Source: Isoetes taiwanensis (taxonomy: Eukaryota > Streptophyta > Lycopodiopsida > Isoetales > Isoetaceae). From it: a DNA stretch of 64,000 bases. The notes beneath the pieces are model-generated. The model saw only the letters and a program-made list of their open reading frames with translations. It was not told the DNA's origin and did no database searches. The position numbers were made by a program, and so were the translations under genes. The stretch spans positions 5,729,050 to 5,793,049 of the forward strand of contig JAJEKV010000066.1 of NCBI GenBank assembly GCA_021234155.1, read 5' to 3'. This document shows positions 1 to 11,035 of the stretch, piece by piece (the first letter of the stretch is position 1; every line of letters starts with the position of its first letter).

Positions 1-2
1 GC

Positions 3-131
3 GCTATTCGAGTTTCCATGGTACGAGCTAAGCATCATGTCAAAGGGAGTTCCGAGATATTCATACTTGATGAGAATGATGCAAAGAAAATCAGAGATAA
101 TATGCCTGATGTGCTAAGTGATGAAGAATGA
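3..131 (+). pseudogene. C-terminal end of a DDE-transposase-like gene (first module copy)
   Basis: Only the last 42 codons fall in the window. The frame starting at base 3 ends in PDVLSDEE followed by TGA. It aligns with the last residues of the longer copy that ends at 16141: both share an IR-x-x-M-x-x-AKH-x-x-KG core and the PDVLSDEE tail. The similarity continues about 300 bp into the 3' flank, including a shared stretch around TTTGAAGTCAAATTTTGGAC. The frame is open in this short piece, so this copy may be less decayed than the one at 13-16 kb. The function is inferred only from the second copy. Confidence 0.6.
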
Positions 132-1395
132 GTTGATAAGATAAGGAGTAGTATACTTGAAGCTATAAGACAAGCAGATTGAAGGGTCTGCAACGCCAGA
201 AAATAGATTGATGTAACTCTTTTTTTTGTTGTTCATGTTTGATTTTTCATAATCAAGAAAACACATATTTGAAGTCAAATTTTGGACTTAGATTGTACTG
301 TTCGTTGCATCTTGAATATCAGATATGATTCATATGTGAATATCAGACTTATATCCCTGCTCTATTTTAGAAATATAAGAATTGTGTATTTGTGTATCTG
401 TAATTGTGTCCCATTGCTGAAGTTTCCTTACTGATGTGTTCCATGTACCCAGGCCCAAAACTATTGCCTTGTTGCTGTGTTCCAAGTATCTTAGGCATAA
501 AACCATCAGAGTTGTTTATGTAGCAGAACCTAACAAGTATTCTTGATTCATTGACCCCACCTGAACAAAATTGGCACGCATCTGACCTGGTTGTATTGCA
601 GGTTTCGGCCCTGTAACAAATGAACCCTAAACCAAATGAACAGTCCAGGGTTTATATATCCCACAATCATGAATGGAAAAAAAAACCATTGTTATATAAA
701 CATTTGCATTTTTATTTGGGTTGGATTGGGTCTTCATGGGAAAGGGGAAGAAGAAAGCCCTTTCCCATGAAGATCCATTCCTTGATCCATTCCTTTTAAA
801 GATTTTCTTAATTGATCCATATTCGACTTAACCTTTGTTAAAACAATCAATACAATTTAAAACAATCAGACAATCAATACAATTTAACTATAGACCCTTA
901 GTGGGTGTGTATGGTTGAATTTGCTTAGTGACCTTTGTGATCTTCTTACAAAAAATGGAAAGATGGGAAAAAGACACCCCCTTTCCATAAACATCAATGC
1001 CTTTTTAATTAATCCTATAGGAGTTAATGAATTTGCATAAACTGTGGGAGTGTATGGTTGAATTTGCTTAGTGACTTTTGTGATCTCCTTGCCAAATTAT
1101 CTAGCTGAAGTTATGCAATCAGCTGTCATTGAATATATAGCCTATGCATTTCTGTGAAGTCTAAGATCTTAGCATACTAAGTTGTTATCTACCTATTGAT
1201 TTTAGCATACTTTAAGTGTCATGAATATCACATGAAGGGGGAATGATACATATCTTGGCTCCCCTTGTAGAAGATATGAAGGTGTTGAACTTGTAGTCAT
1301 GGTGAAATAGTTAAGGTTGTTTAACCTAAAAGAAAAGCAGTATTGAATAATTTGAAGGTTCAATGGTCTAAGGGCTTCATATTGTCACCAAGCCT
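132..1395. other. AT-rich flank with a hairpin and a short direct repeat
   Basis: No gene is visible. Positions 132-450 are the diverged counterpart of 16142-16490, the 3' flank of the second DDE-like gene. A perfect 16-bp inverted repeat (arms 731-746 and 758-773, 11-bp loop) lies in the middle. A direct repeat of about 46 bp (around 902-948 and 1046-1092, sharing TATGGTTGAATTTGCTTAG) follows. None of these carries a recognisable function. Confidence 0.5.
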
Positions 1396-1530
1396 ATGGG
1401 ATATATGTCGAATCCAGTCAATGCAGCTACAGTAATAGGGTCAATCCCTGAAATGCATTTTAATCCATCTGGGATGGATTTACTTCTTGTAGATTCTGAC
1501 ACAGTGAATAATTGCAGCAATGTTTTGCAA

Positions 1531-1648
1531 TTGTATAAACTGTCTTGTATAAATGCCTTGTATAAATGTCTTGTATAAATGCCTTGTATAAATGCCTTGT
1601 ATAAATGTCTTGTATAAACTGTCTTGTATAAATTGTATAAATGCCTTT
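1531..1648 (+). repeat. 13-bp minisatellite, about nine copies
   Basis: The unit TTGTATAAATGCC is repeated about nine times with variants ending in GTC and two units lengthened to 14 bp. A short open frame through it (from 1396) is best explained by the repeat and not by a gene. Confidence 0.85.
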
Positions 1649-1897
1649 TTGATGCTAACTTTACTTAGAACTTTTCTAGTAATATCACGATAGCATGTTT
1701 CCCCTAATGGGGGTTGAGCATGCTTTAGATAGGATGAATGTTACAAATGTACACAATTGTACACAACACAAATGTACACAAATGTTACAAATGTTACATT
1801 CAATGCATTAGAATGTTATTTTTAGGGGAATTCTAATACATTAGAATGTCTAATTTTATTTTGCATGGCTTGGGGGCTCGGATTTCGAGCCCCAATC

Positions 1898-1973
1898 TGC
1901 ATGCAGCAGGGAATACATAATGGTTTGATTCGACCCCAATTCTGCATGCAGCAGGGACATAATGGTCTGATTA
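1898..1973 (+). repeat. Tandem duplication of about 37 bp upstream of a TATA box
   Basis: Two adjacent units each contain CCCCAAT(T)CTGCATGCAGCAGGG followed by an A-rich link to CATAATGGTYTGATT. Each unit carries the palindrome CTGCATGCAG. The second unit runs directly into the TATA-like sequence at 1972, so the pair sits where upstream promoter elements would be expected. Confidence 0.7.
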
Positions 1974-1979
1974 TATAAG
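1972..1979 (+). promoter_or_regulatory. TATA-box-like element of the small ORF at 2090
   Basis: TATATAAG lies 111 bp upstream of the first sensible ATG of the small ORF at 2090 and is preceded by the duplicated palindromic unit. The spacing fits a plant promoter with a 5' leader of about 80 nt. This is inferred from sequence only. Confidence 0.4.
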
Positions 1980-2089
1980 ACCAGCCGGGAGGTGAAGAAT
2001 CTTCACTCCTCAATCGAGCGCGTTTTGATCTTCCCTTACGCTTCATTGCAGACTCTTCCTTGCAGACTTCTTTTCTTCTCTTTGATCTC

Positions 2090-2467
2090 ATGGCTAGACT
2101 GAAGTACACTGCCCGGAGGCCCAAGCCAGAGGAGTCCTCTTCTTCCAGCCATCCGGGCATGCAAATGATGTTTGTTGCGAAATTTTCAGCTTTGGAGATA
2201 ACCCGAATGCAGAATCAAGGAGCTAGAGTTTCGGAGAAGGTGCAGAAATGGGTCGATCGTGTTAATGAGGGAGATGAGCGTCTTTTGCAGATGTTTATAG
2301 AAGCTGATGGGATCGTCCTTCGTGTGGTTCTGAAGATAAAGTTCGGATCTAAAGGTTCCAGTTTCGATATATATTTAAAGGTTACAGTTTCGATATATAT
2401 AAGAAATCGAATGTATGTAATAAATGTCGTGGCTATTTTTAAGATATGCTTAAACCTATGTAAATAA
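2090..2467 (+). CDS. Small ORF of the duplicated module (first copy), unknown product
   Basis: This frame starts MARLKYTARR at 2090; an in-frame upstream ATG at 2060 exists, but 2090 gives the basic N-terminus expected of a short soluble protein. The middle has a run of five serines, then a helical segment ending in ERLLQMFIEADGI. That last motif recurs at 16.86-16.91 kb as ERLLQMTMQADGL, at the same place relative to a DDE-like gene end, so a constrained protein once existed. The last 40 codons run through an AT-rich repeat (GTTTCGATATATAT twice) and are probably not native. The family is not recognised. The first ten residues resemble a histone H3 start, but nothing else does. Confidence 0.45.
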   Translation: MARLKYTARRPKPEESSSSSHPGMQMMFVAKFSALEITRMQNQGARVSEKVQKWVDRVNEGDERLLQMFIEADGIVLRVVLKIKFGSKGSSFDIYLKVTVSIYIRNRMYVINVVAIFKICLNLCK

Positions 2468-2589
2468 GCATATCTTAAACCTATGTAACTTAAACCTATA
2501 AGGAGTGGGCTCCTATGTAAAGTCTTACAAAAGTGAGCTTTTTGTATGCCCTTTGAAGTAAGATATGCCATTTGAAGTGAGCTTTTTGT

Positions 2590-3103
2590 ATCCCCCAACA
2601 CATAACAACCATTGACATTAACAACCAACACATAACTACCATTGACATTAATTAACACAACCATTGGGTCCAACACAATTAAATTAAAATCCCCCTTAAA
2701 CCCCCTTTGGTTTGGGTGCATATTCACCGCGGGGGTGACTCAGAACAGCGAGCCGTTGGATAGGCATATTCACCCCTTATTCCTTAATCTACACCGTACA
2801 TAAAGTTCCTCGTTTGTGGGGGTATGCAAGTACAAAATTTGCTATACTGTATAATAAGATTCGCAAAATACTATAAGATTTCAAGCGGAATACTATATGG
2901 TGTTGATTTAAATGCGTGCAAAATACAACTATGAGGGCTCTCCATTGTCCCTCGTCACCCCCCGTGTGAATATGCACCCAAACCAAAGGGGGTTTAAGGG
3001 AGATTTTAATTTAATTGTGTTGGACCCAATGGTTGTGTTAATTAATGTCAATGGTAGTTATGTGTTGGTTGTTAATGTCAATGGTTGTTATGTGTTGGGG
3101 GAT
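2590..3103. mobile_element. Foldback element with 150-bp inverted arms
   Basis: Arms 2590-2739 and 2954-3103 are near-perfect inverted copies of each other around a 214-bp unique loop. Both arms translate to the same nonsense frame, which is why similar short ORFs appear on both strands. A related copy with only the loop and right arm lies at about 4085-4440. Right of both copies is an A-run/T-run followed by a GGCCC-TTC-GGGCC-type hairpin. No coding capacity is present, so this is a non-autonomous MITE-like or foldback sequence. Confidence 0.75.
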
Positions 3104-3143
3104 TTAATTTTTATATATTGGATGTTAATGGTTTGTGTTGCAA

Positions 3144-3174
3144 AAAAAATTTTTTGGCCCCTTCGGGGCCTTAG
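3144..3174. repeat. A8-T6 tract plus GC hairpin at the foldback border
   Basis: An A-run/T-run is followed by GGCCCCTTCGGGGCC, a 6-bp-arm hairpin. The same arrangement occurs at the right end of the second copy (about 4419-4444), which suggests that it marks the true right end of this repeat family. Confidence 0.5.
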
Positions 3175-3740
3175 GGACGTCACCTTCCCCTCTCCCAGTG
3201 TGACAAAACTTTTAGAATTCAAACCAGAAAAAAAACTAGAACTTATTTGAGGCTTTCATCACCTGTAGCTTTTGAATTTCATCACAATAAAACAAATAGA
3301 ACATAAGTAAAAGTTACCATAAAGATAGAGCAGATTGATCCCATTATTCTGAAAGTCATAAAGTTTGCAACACCCATACACAAACATTTTTCAACTGGAA
3401 TTTAACAGCAGCCTTTGGCCTCCATGGATTCTTGTGATGCGAAACCAAAGTGGGAAACTTTTCTGCTTGTTAGCACAAGGATCTAGAAGCCTTGAAATTT
3501 GCTCAATAACTGCCTCAAAATCTAAAAATGCATGGTAATTTTTTTGCAAGCTTCATTCGAATAGCGCAATCCTGTATTAATCAGCTGGTAGGATGTGAAA
3601 GCCTACCAAACCCGGCCGAAAAATTGCTGTTTTAGCATATATAACTTAACCAAACATATCCATATCATACACTATCAAAAAGATCTCGGAGAGAGCTTTC
3701 CAACACAATAAAAATCATCTGAAACAGAGCTCTGGATCAA
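3175..3740. other. Unannotated AT-rich stretch
   Basis: No conserved frame, repeat unit or RNA gene could be recognised here. Confidence 0.4.
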
Positions 3741-3811
3741 AAGTTATGATAAGAAATGTGTTGCCGGCGGGGAAACTGCACTACATGCGCCCTTCAAGCC
3801 CTTCATGTGCC

Positions 3812-3927
3812 CATTATGCACCACACACACAAAAAGAGGGCTTTTGTTGTGAGTCATTGGTTGTTGAACATTATGCATCACACACACACAAAAAAAGGGC
3901 TTTTGTTGTGAGCCATTGGTTGTTGAC
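3812..3927 (+). repeat. Tandem duplication, two units of about 57 bp
   Basis: Units 3812-3868 and 3869-3927 both contain CATTATGCAYCACACACA, an A-run, GGGCTTTTGTTGTGAG and CATTGGTTGTTGA. They differ at a few positions and in A-run length. A repeated peptide in overlapping frames on both strands is a by-product. Confidence 0.85.
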
Positions 3928-3940
3928 CATTGAAAAAAAA

Positions 3941-4083
3941 AGGCTAAAATCAATGGCTCAGAAATGGTGCACTCTAGATGTACGCATTAGTACATCCATT
4001 TGAATACATCACGAAATCATAGGAAAACCTTAGTGAAAAGCGTACAAAAACACAAAGAAAACCCCCTGTTATTATGCTACATA
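3941..4083 (+). repeat. Dispersed direct repeat (left copy)
   Basis: This segment and 6515-6655 share a diverged sequence of about 140 bp including TGCACTCTAGA, TTAGTACAT and AATGCTACATAT. The two copies are direct and 2.57 kb apart, so they could be remnants of terminal repeats of an old element, or simply two members of a repeat family. Confidence 0.6.
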
Positions 4084-4084
4084 T

Positions 4085-4444
4085 GGGTGACTCCGGGCAT
4101 CGAGAGCTGTTGGATGAGCATATATGCCTTTTATACCTCGATCTGGACCGTACATAGAGATCCTCGTTTGTGGGGTATGCATGTACAAGTTTTAGTATAT
4201 TGTATAACACAGTTTGCGAAATACTATAAGATTTGAGACAATGTACTATATGGTGTTGATTTTGTACATGTATAGGGGCTCTCGCCGCCCTACGTCGCCC
4301 CCCGTGTGAATATGCACCTAAACCAAAGGGGGTTTAAGGGGGAATTTTATTTTTAAGTGTGAAATGCAATGGTTTGTTTAATTAATGTTAATGGTAGTTA
4401 TGTGTTGGTAGTTATACTAAAAAAAATTTTTGGCCCTTCGGGCC
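4085..4444 (+). mobile_element. Half copy of the foldback element (loop and right arm only)
   Basis: It aligns with 2734-3174 of the first copy: CCGTACATA, TCCTCGTTTGTGGGG, ATACTATAAGATTT and the arm sequence GAATATGCACCTAAACCAAA occur in the same order. The left arm is absent. The hairpin GGCCCTTCGGGCC closes the right end. Confidence 0.7.
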
Positions 4445-5449
4445 CTAACAAAAGAAAAAAAAAACCAAATAAACAAATAAGCAATTTATAACAATACAAC
4501 ATATACACCACATACTCAAGTTATAAAAAGTATTTTAGAATTTGCCAAATCAGCAACATATCAAAGAACATTTGTGTTGTCTTCAATCCTGTAATGTTCA
4601 TAACTACCACACGTAACTACCACACGTATGACCACGCATATCCAGGAGCCTATGGCAAGGTAAGCATAGACTTTGAAGAGAAGAGGATTGAATACATTGT
4701 GATGAAACTCCAATGTCTGACCAGCCAGCCAATAATCATTTAACACCGTAAGAGATTGCCATCTACAGCTTGCCAACCAAATGCCTTAGTATAGTACAAC
4801 CCTAAAATCTCCTGTGGAGATGGACTCCCATGGCAATGTTGTGGGCTAGTACTAGGGCCTCCAGACCTGTCCCACTTTTCAAAATCTCTGCATATTTTCA
4901 TGATTGCATGACCCTGCCTTCTTGCATCGCCTGCAAGGCAATCAACATTTAATAGATTGTAACTTCTTTAGTATCTGATGCTTGTATCATAGGGAGAACC
5001 TTTCTACAAGCAAGCAAGCAAGCAAACAAGCAAGAACAAACAAACAAACAAGAGCTAGCAAGCTGGAACTGGAAACTCAAACAAATTACATGCACACATC
5101 TAAGATCAAAAAGTAGTATCTGGATGCTAGAAGTAAATTTGTGATACAAAAGTTGGAAAATTGTATTTTTTTCCTTATTATCAGAATGATTTGATCTCAA
5201 TCATGCCACCGTGCAAGTACAAAAAGGAACTATCGCGGCACGAAACTTCTACCATTTATAGAACAAATGAATCAATCTCGAGAAAATGAATGAATGGGGA
5301 TCAGCGTACAAACATGTACCGCATATTGGAGGGCTTCAACTGAAAAGCAAAGCCGGGGGCATATCTTGACCGGTATTCTGGCGATTAAGAACCGAAAATC
5401 CCCTCGTTGGTAATTACAACCGAGAAGTCCAAGCAAATTTTCTCGGTTT

Positions 5450-5880
5450 CTCTAGGATGAGCAGTTTCTCTAGGATGAGCAGTCAAGCAAATTTTCTCTC
5501 GCTCTAGGGCACTTACATGCTAAGTAATATTCATCATGCTTGCAAGATCCTTGACATATGCCCGCACTACAAACTAAATGGTTAGCATCACCAGCATAAT
5601 TACCCGGCATAGAATACTTTGTTGATCTTTCCCGACACCACAAGTGTAGGAGTCTCTGCGCTGATCGAGCAAAAAGGAACTCCACCGGCGAGGGTTGCAC
5701 CGCCATAGGTGTTCTCCCAGCCAGACGACTTCATGGTCAAGCAACCAAGGCCGCAGGTATGATTATCTCCCGCTGCTAGCGAGGAGAAGGTATAATTGGC
5801 GGGAACATCACACCGATGGGCATCATTCATACCCGAAGACAAGGATTTATTTGTGATCGGTTCTATGCCACGACATGGTA
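5450..5880 (-). pseudogene. Cysteine-rich, secreted-type protein fragment
   Basis: Two overlapping minus-strand frames, broken near 5600, appear to belong together. The first (5842-5600) has a Cys-rich stretch with DNHTCGLGCLTMKSSGW and a glycine-rich GGATLAGGVPFC segment. The second (5706-5470) continues with a C-x5-C-x3-C-x8-C-x-C spacing that looks EGF-like. A 17-bp block (GTTTCTCTAGGATGAGCA) is duplicated at the C-terminal end. Extracellular plant proteins have such spacing, but I cannot assign a family. The frame change could be a frameshift or an unrecognised intron. Confidence 0.35.
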
Positions 5881-6514
5881 ACGGCCAGCAAATATGGCGG
5901 GGGAAAAAATAAAAAGATTAAGGCTCCTCGATCACTCTTAAATTACATTACTCTGCTAGCCTAGAAAGCTTGAGCAAGTTTATTTAACAAGTCCTTGAGC
6001 GAGAAGAAGTGTCTGAAATAAATTCTTACCGGGCTCTGCGTAAAAGCCCCATTACGAGACATGCCGTGATGTCCATTATTGAACCGGGTGAATCTGCACT
6101 TTGCTCTCCTTAGAGCAAATATTAGCGTTACCCACCACAACATTGCGGGGGCATAGCGAATTCACCTTTGGTTTGTGAACTCCTATAAAAAACACTTGAG
6201 GAATTTCCGTTACTGCCGCCATATCCGAAAAGCCTGATAAGCATGTAGAGATCTATCTTGTATAGGCGAAAAGCTTGGGAAGCAAAGAACCCAACCCAAC
6301 TCTCAGCCTTAAGGATCAATCAACGCGTCGCTTGGATGCAAAAAACAAGATGCAAATCCATCAACTTCAATTCGCGAAAGCAGAGGATCACAAAGAGATT
6401 AACAACGATAGGGAAGAAACCCGATTCCTTCTAATATTAACCTAATATTTGAAACCTAAACTAAAAAACATGCAAACAATAAAAGCCCCACAACCACAGG
6501 ATTTTCCCTCTCTT

Positions 6515-6655
6515 TAAAATCAACGGCTAACAAATAGGTGCACTCTAGAAATACCGCTTAGTACATTCAATGAATACATCGCCCATGAAATCATATGAAA
6601 ACCATGCCAAAAAGCGTATAAAATCACAAAAAACCCCTTTATAATGCTACATATA
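6515..6655 (+). repeat. Dispersed direct repeat (right copy)
   Basis: This is the partner of 3941-4083. The order of shared blocks is the same, with small indels. Confidence 0.6.
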
Positions 6656-7430
6656 TATAACTAAGAAAGTTCTGATACCGTGTCTTCCATATTGTTTTGA
6701 GAAAGTTCTCGATATACCGTGTCTTGTATATGGCCTTTGTTTATACCCACCATACGATTTCTTAAATGTTTTGTACATATAAGTTCCATAAAATAAAGCA
6801 CCTCCTTTGTGGTCTCATGCTCATCTGAGAAAAAAACATGTATTTTATTCTTTCTTTTCTCTTACTAGACCAAACATCTACATGCAAAGTGTGGACAAAT
6901 TTTAAACGACTTAAAAAAAGAGGAGATGTAAAGTGAAGTTATTTAGAACGAAGGCATGTACTTCTTCATCTTTGATTTGAAGTGGGACATCCACTTCGAG
7001 AATTCAATTGCAACCAGCAAAATTTTCTCCATCCAAATCTGAATCGCAAATGCTAAGCATGAATGCTAGTATCTATCCAAATGAAATAGCCATTTGTGAT
7101 GAGAATAGCTTGGAAGGATTTCATGCTTTTTCAATGCCAAAGCCGCATTATGTTTCTTATAAACCAAAACTCTATTCACATCTTTTCAAATACAATGTAA
7201 ACTAAAAATTTAAAGCAAAATCATCTTCCATCACTCTTTTGTTATGGGTCCAATCCTCTATCTCATGCCATCATTAATTAATCCTTTCTTAACCTCCACA
7301 AAACCTAAATCCTTGTCATATTTTCGAGATTACATACCGATATCAAATAAGAATACCGGATATCAAATACAAGAATCAAATACGTAGATTACATACCGGA
7401 TATCAAATACAAGAATCAAAAGACAATGAT
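6656..7430. other. AT-rich spacer with a short triplicated motif
   Basis: No gene is recognised. Between about 7330 and 7420 the block TACATACCGGATATCAAATA with a following AAGAATCAAA occurs as three diverged copies. Confidence 0.4.
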
Positions 7431-7433
7431 ATT

Positions 7434-8169
7434 TTAAACCATTCTTTTTGTCAACAATTCAATTATTGAATCAGAAATATCATGCAACCAATTAGTAATA
7501 GGATGATCTCGAACATAGTCTACAATGTGATTTGAGTCTCTCAAGCCCTCCAACCATGGCTTCAGTTGGTTCAATAGAAATGACCTATCCCCAGCGTTAC
7601 GGATGGAAAGAGATTGGTGTGATCATAGTATGAGGGCTATTCTTATACCCTTTTATATTGGTGATCATCAATCATCAAGGTATTCGATGTGTTATAATAT
7701 CCTCCAAGCTCTTTGTCCTTATATACTTTCTGCAACAGTTTCAAGCTTATGTTGACTTTCTGATACTTGAAACCTACCTTCATGCACTTATCAACACCCC
7801 ATTCAAACACCAACTTCTTCTTCAATTTTGCAGGAAATACCTTACTGGTGATTGACTTCAAACTTGCAACATCCAAATCAGACCACATGGCAATGTCAAA
7901 GTGTTCATCGCACCAAAAACTCTATTGCATCGGCCTTAAAATAACGAGCTTGCTCTTTGATAGATCTTTGAGGCACTTGTTCCTTCTTCTTCAGGAATGC
8001 AAGTTGGGATCCCTCCCTTTGTCTCATACATTTTACCAAGCACTCCATTGAAATCAAATATAATTAGCTTTCTCGACAACCTGATTTTCTTTAAAGGAGG
8101 TGGAGGAGATGATACAGAATCTGTTTCAACATCTACACTTCCTAGCCTATCACTTCCTGTTTGATGCAA
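7434..8169 (-). pseudogene. HAD/FCP1-like phosphatase domain of module gene (first copy)
   Basis: Read on the minus strand, a proline-rich lead (VSSPPPPLKK) precedes RKLIIFDFNGVL near 8058-8038, which is HAD motif I of the plant NIF/FCP1-like subgroup. The second catalytic Asp is Asn here (DFNG). A conserved block IAMWSDLDVASLKS follows at about 7895-7858, and NTLMIDDHQYK at 7678-7655 supplies the IDD acidic motif. A C-terminal tail like FLLNQLKPWLEGL ends at a stop at 7434. Continuous homology passes through three frames, with breaks near 7936 and 7645, so the exon is damaged. Predicted role: a nuclear or cytosolic phosphatase-like domain, probably weak or inactive because of the Asn substitution. 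Confidence 0.65.
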
Positions 8170-9300
8170 GCATAGAAAAACACATAAGAAAATACAAGCT
8201 TCAAATGCATTTCCCTAATAAATCATAGCATACCTTGTCTTTCAAGTGACATATTGTTTGCAATCTTGGTCTTCTTTGGAGTTGCATCTTCAATTCTATT
8301 TGAGGCTGCACAAACTCCACAAAATATCAAAACCATTAGGGAGCTCAATGGTTAAATTTCTAACTTGATTGCACTCAATTAAGCATATGTTCCAAAATCA
8401 ATGAAATTTAACAGTGATTTAGCTAGATTAGCATACCATTGAGCATTACACCATCACACATTGATGAACTTCTCATTTCCAAACGCTTCTGCACTCTTTG
8501 ATCATCAAAAGTAGTCCTCTCTATTAATGCACAGCAGGATGTTTGATTAGATCATGATGAAATTTCAAAATCAAGTTATTAAAACCATATTATTAGAACT
8601 TACCTATTGACAATTCCCGATCTCCAATGGTGGCTTCTTCTGATATGGGAAAGCTCTCTACTACAACTCAAAAACTTGTGTAAATAGATGCAAATATAAA
8701 GTGTGGACTCTAGCATTGGACTCGAAATACCTTTCTCGTTGTGGGGCAAAACCTCTGCATTGGTTAATTTGCTTATATATCCACTCGATGGAGTAATAAT
8801 CGGACCTGTTGGAACACCATAGTACAGTTTACCTTCTACCATTTTCTTTACTATAAAAATTGCTTGTACATAAAGATACATAACACTTACTTGAGGCATA
8901 TAGATCTGTTTCGATTTCGTTCCCAGTATGTTGCAGCTCTTGAACATGATTAGGGCCATGAATCTTGGCTGTTATAGTCATCTCTAAATCTTACTTGCTA
9001 AAACCAAACTGCATGCCTTCAAAAAAATTACCTTTTGTTTCCACTGAGAGAATTTTTACCTCCTCTTCTACATTTTCTTCATTACCTTTCCCATTAACCT
9101 TTTCTTCTTCATAATGTGGAGATGCTTCTGCAATGTTTAATTTGCTTACATGTCCATTTGATGCAGTGAGAACATAGACTGCTGAAACATCATCTAACAC
9201 ATTAAGCAATGGATTAGTACATAAAGTTATCAAGTGCTTTTGTTGTAAATAATGTCGGTTACCATCTGCAGAATATCCCGGCTGCACATGTGAGGTAGAT
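8170..9300 (-). pseudogene. Linker exons of the module gene, with a duplicated exon
   Basis: Short candidate exons on the minus strand are separated by AT-rich introns; for example 8305-8237 encodes a basic segment (EDATPKKTKIAN) and is followed by a GT donor. Two segments, about 9195-9110 and 8812-8735, encode similar peptides (NGHVSKLNIAEASPH and SGYISKLTNAEVLPH), so one exon was duplicated. No catalytic domain is visible here; it is a low-complexity acidic and serine-rich connector between the zinc-finger part and the HAD part. Confidence 0.4.
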
Positions 9301-9990
9301 CTATCAACACCAAGTGCTCTAACCCAGGTTTTAGACATTGCATGGCCGCAATTAACTTGGCAGCATATATTATCATAACTAAAACTCATAGATAACGTTA
9401 GTAATGATAGAAGCAATCATGTCAAGTTCAAAGGTCACCATACCTTATCAAGGAAACCAAACATTGTAAGTGATATTTGTGATTGCACTCCTAATTGATG
9501 GTATTGGTAAGGGTTTGCCATCAAACAACAAAACTCTTCCACAAAATGGGCAAATGTCTGGATTGGCCTCAATGCATGAATTTGAAGGTAAGTTTGGCAA
9601 TTGGGGATCTAATGATATCCCCATCTTCAGTGTTTGGCAACCTGATTGCAACCTTTTCAAGCGGGGTTGCAAAACAGACAGTTCCTTAAGATCAGTCTTT
9701 CTTGAATTCTCTAAACCTAGAAGCTCGTCATTTGAACATAACAAATCTGGAATTAAGCAGGCCATCTCTTGTTCCCTCAAATTTATAACTGCCATAACTC
9801 CAGCACTAGCTTCTTTTGTCATATCCTTCATCAAAGCAAACCATTTCTGCCTCTCTTCCTCAAAAGCTTCTTTTTTCTCTCTCATTGACTTGCATGCATT
9901 ATTTAGTTCTCTGCATCTGTCACTGGATAAACTGATCCTTGATTCTATTTTTTTCAACTCAATCTCTGTTGATTCCATCCATTCATGCAT
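9300..9990 (-). CDS. Coiled coil and CPFC zinc-finger-like part of module gene (first copy)
   Basis: The minus frame 9990-9448 (180 aa) starts with a charged coiled coil (about residues 1-110, for example KKEAFEEERQKWFALMKDM). It ends with DICPFCGRVLLFDGK, whose CPFC codons lie at 9552-9541. A second Cys/His piece, CCQVNCGH, is encoded about 180 bp further at 9368-9342 behind a probable intron. The matching copy at 19.4-20.3 kb has the same order, with an extra C-x-H-x2-YH-x2-C block. Together these suggest a treble-clef or RING-like zinc site. The partner is unknown; the coiled coil argues for oligomerisation. Confidence 0.55.
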
Positions 9991-10099
9991 AATCCAGTGT
10001 ACCTATCACATGCAACACACATTTATCAAAGATACTTGGATACAAATGATACTAATTCATGACCATACTAAATGTAAGGAAAACGGGTAACTACAATCC

Positions 10100-10480
10100 A
10101 CAGTACATACATGAGACAAAGCATATCTCAGGCTACAAACTATGAAACAACATACCTCAGGTTACAAACTATAGCAACATACTATGAAACAAAGCATATC
10201 TCAGGCTACAAACTATAAAACAAAGATATCTCGGGCTACAAACTATAGCAACATACTATGAAACAAATCATATCTCAGGCTACAAACTATAGCAACTATC
10301 TAACTATCTGCTAGACATCTTTAACTACAAACTATAAACTACACTATATAAACTTTCAAGCTACATAATGTAAGACAAAATACAACTCAACTATACACAC
10401 AATCGAGCCACAAACCATAATTTAGGCTACAAACCATGAACCATACATAAAACCATAATTTAGGGCTATAACCAACACCT
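10100..10480 (-). repeat. Diverged tandem repeat in a GT-rich intron
   Basis: On the plus strand, blocks such as CATATCTCAGGCTACAAAC, ACTATAGCAACATACTATG and AAACAAA recur five or more times in shuffled order. On the coding (minus) strand the stretch is rich in GTTTGTAG and TTGCTATAG. It lies between the coiled-coil exon and the N-terminal exon and has no coding potential. Confidence 0.7.
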
Positions 10481-11035
10481 CAGTAGCATGAAAAGAACAT
10501 TGAACTTGGAATCACCATATCAAACCATAATTTAGAGCTAAAAACTAGCAAACAATTCATGCAATCACCACACCAAACCATACACAAACCCGAACAAGCT
10601 ACAAACCAGAAGCAATTTATGTGGGTTTGTAATCTCACTATTCTCGCGTGACAATACAAATCACAAACAGCATGGAGCATACAAAATAATCTAAGACCTA
10701 TTTGCTATCTAAAAATGGTGAATACCTCAGGCAACAACAACAAGCAGCATGCTTGATCAATTTTAAAATTGTATCCAAATTATACACTTTGAGTAATTCA
10801 TTGTGAAAAAATAGAGAAACACTTACTTGAAACCACGTCAATTCCAATTTGGCTAGGAATTGCTGCAAGTGTAAGATAATTAGTGGCTGTATGATCTTAA
10901 ACAAACTCAAGGTAAAAGATGTGAAGAAGGGATTACCACTTTTTTTGTTGCAGACTTTTTTTTTCACATTTAGAAGTGACATTAAGTCGTGATCCCACTG
11001 ATAATTGAGTGCTCGCATGATTCTTCTCTTGTAAC

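Noticed and set aside
2060-2120. MARLKYTARR as a histone H3 N-terminus
   Set aside because: Only the first few residues match, and the rest has no histone fold sequence.
3144-4444. Helitron 3' ends (hairpin followed by CTRR)
   Set aside because: Only one of the two hairpins is followed by CTAA, the spacing is wrong, and no 5' TC end or Rep/helicase is seen.
10100-10480. CRISPR-like array
   Set aside because: Units are of unequal length with no constant repeat and no spacers; it is a diverged intronic repeat in a eukaryotic context.
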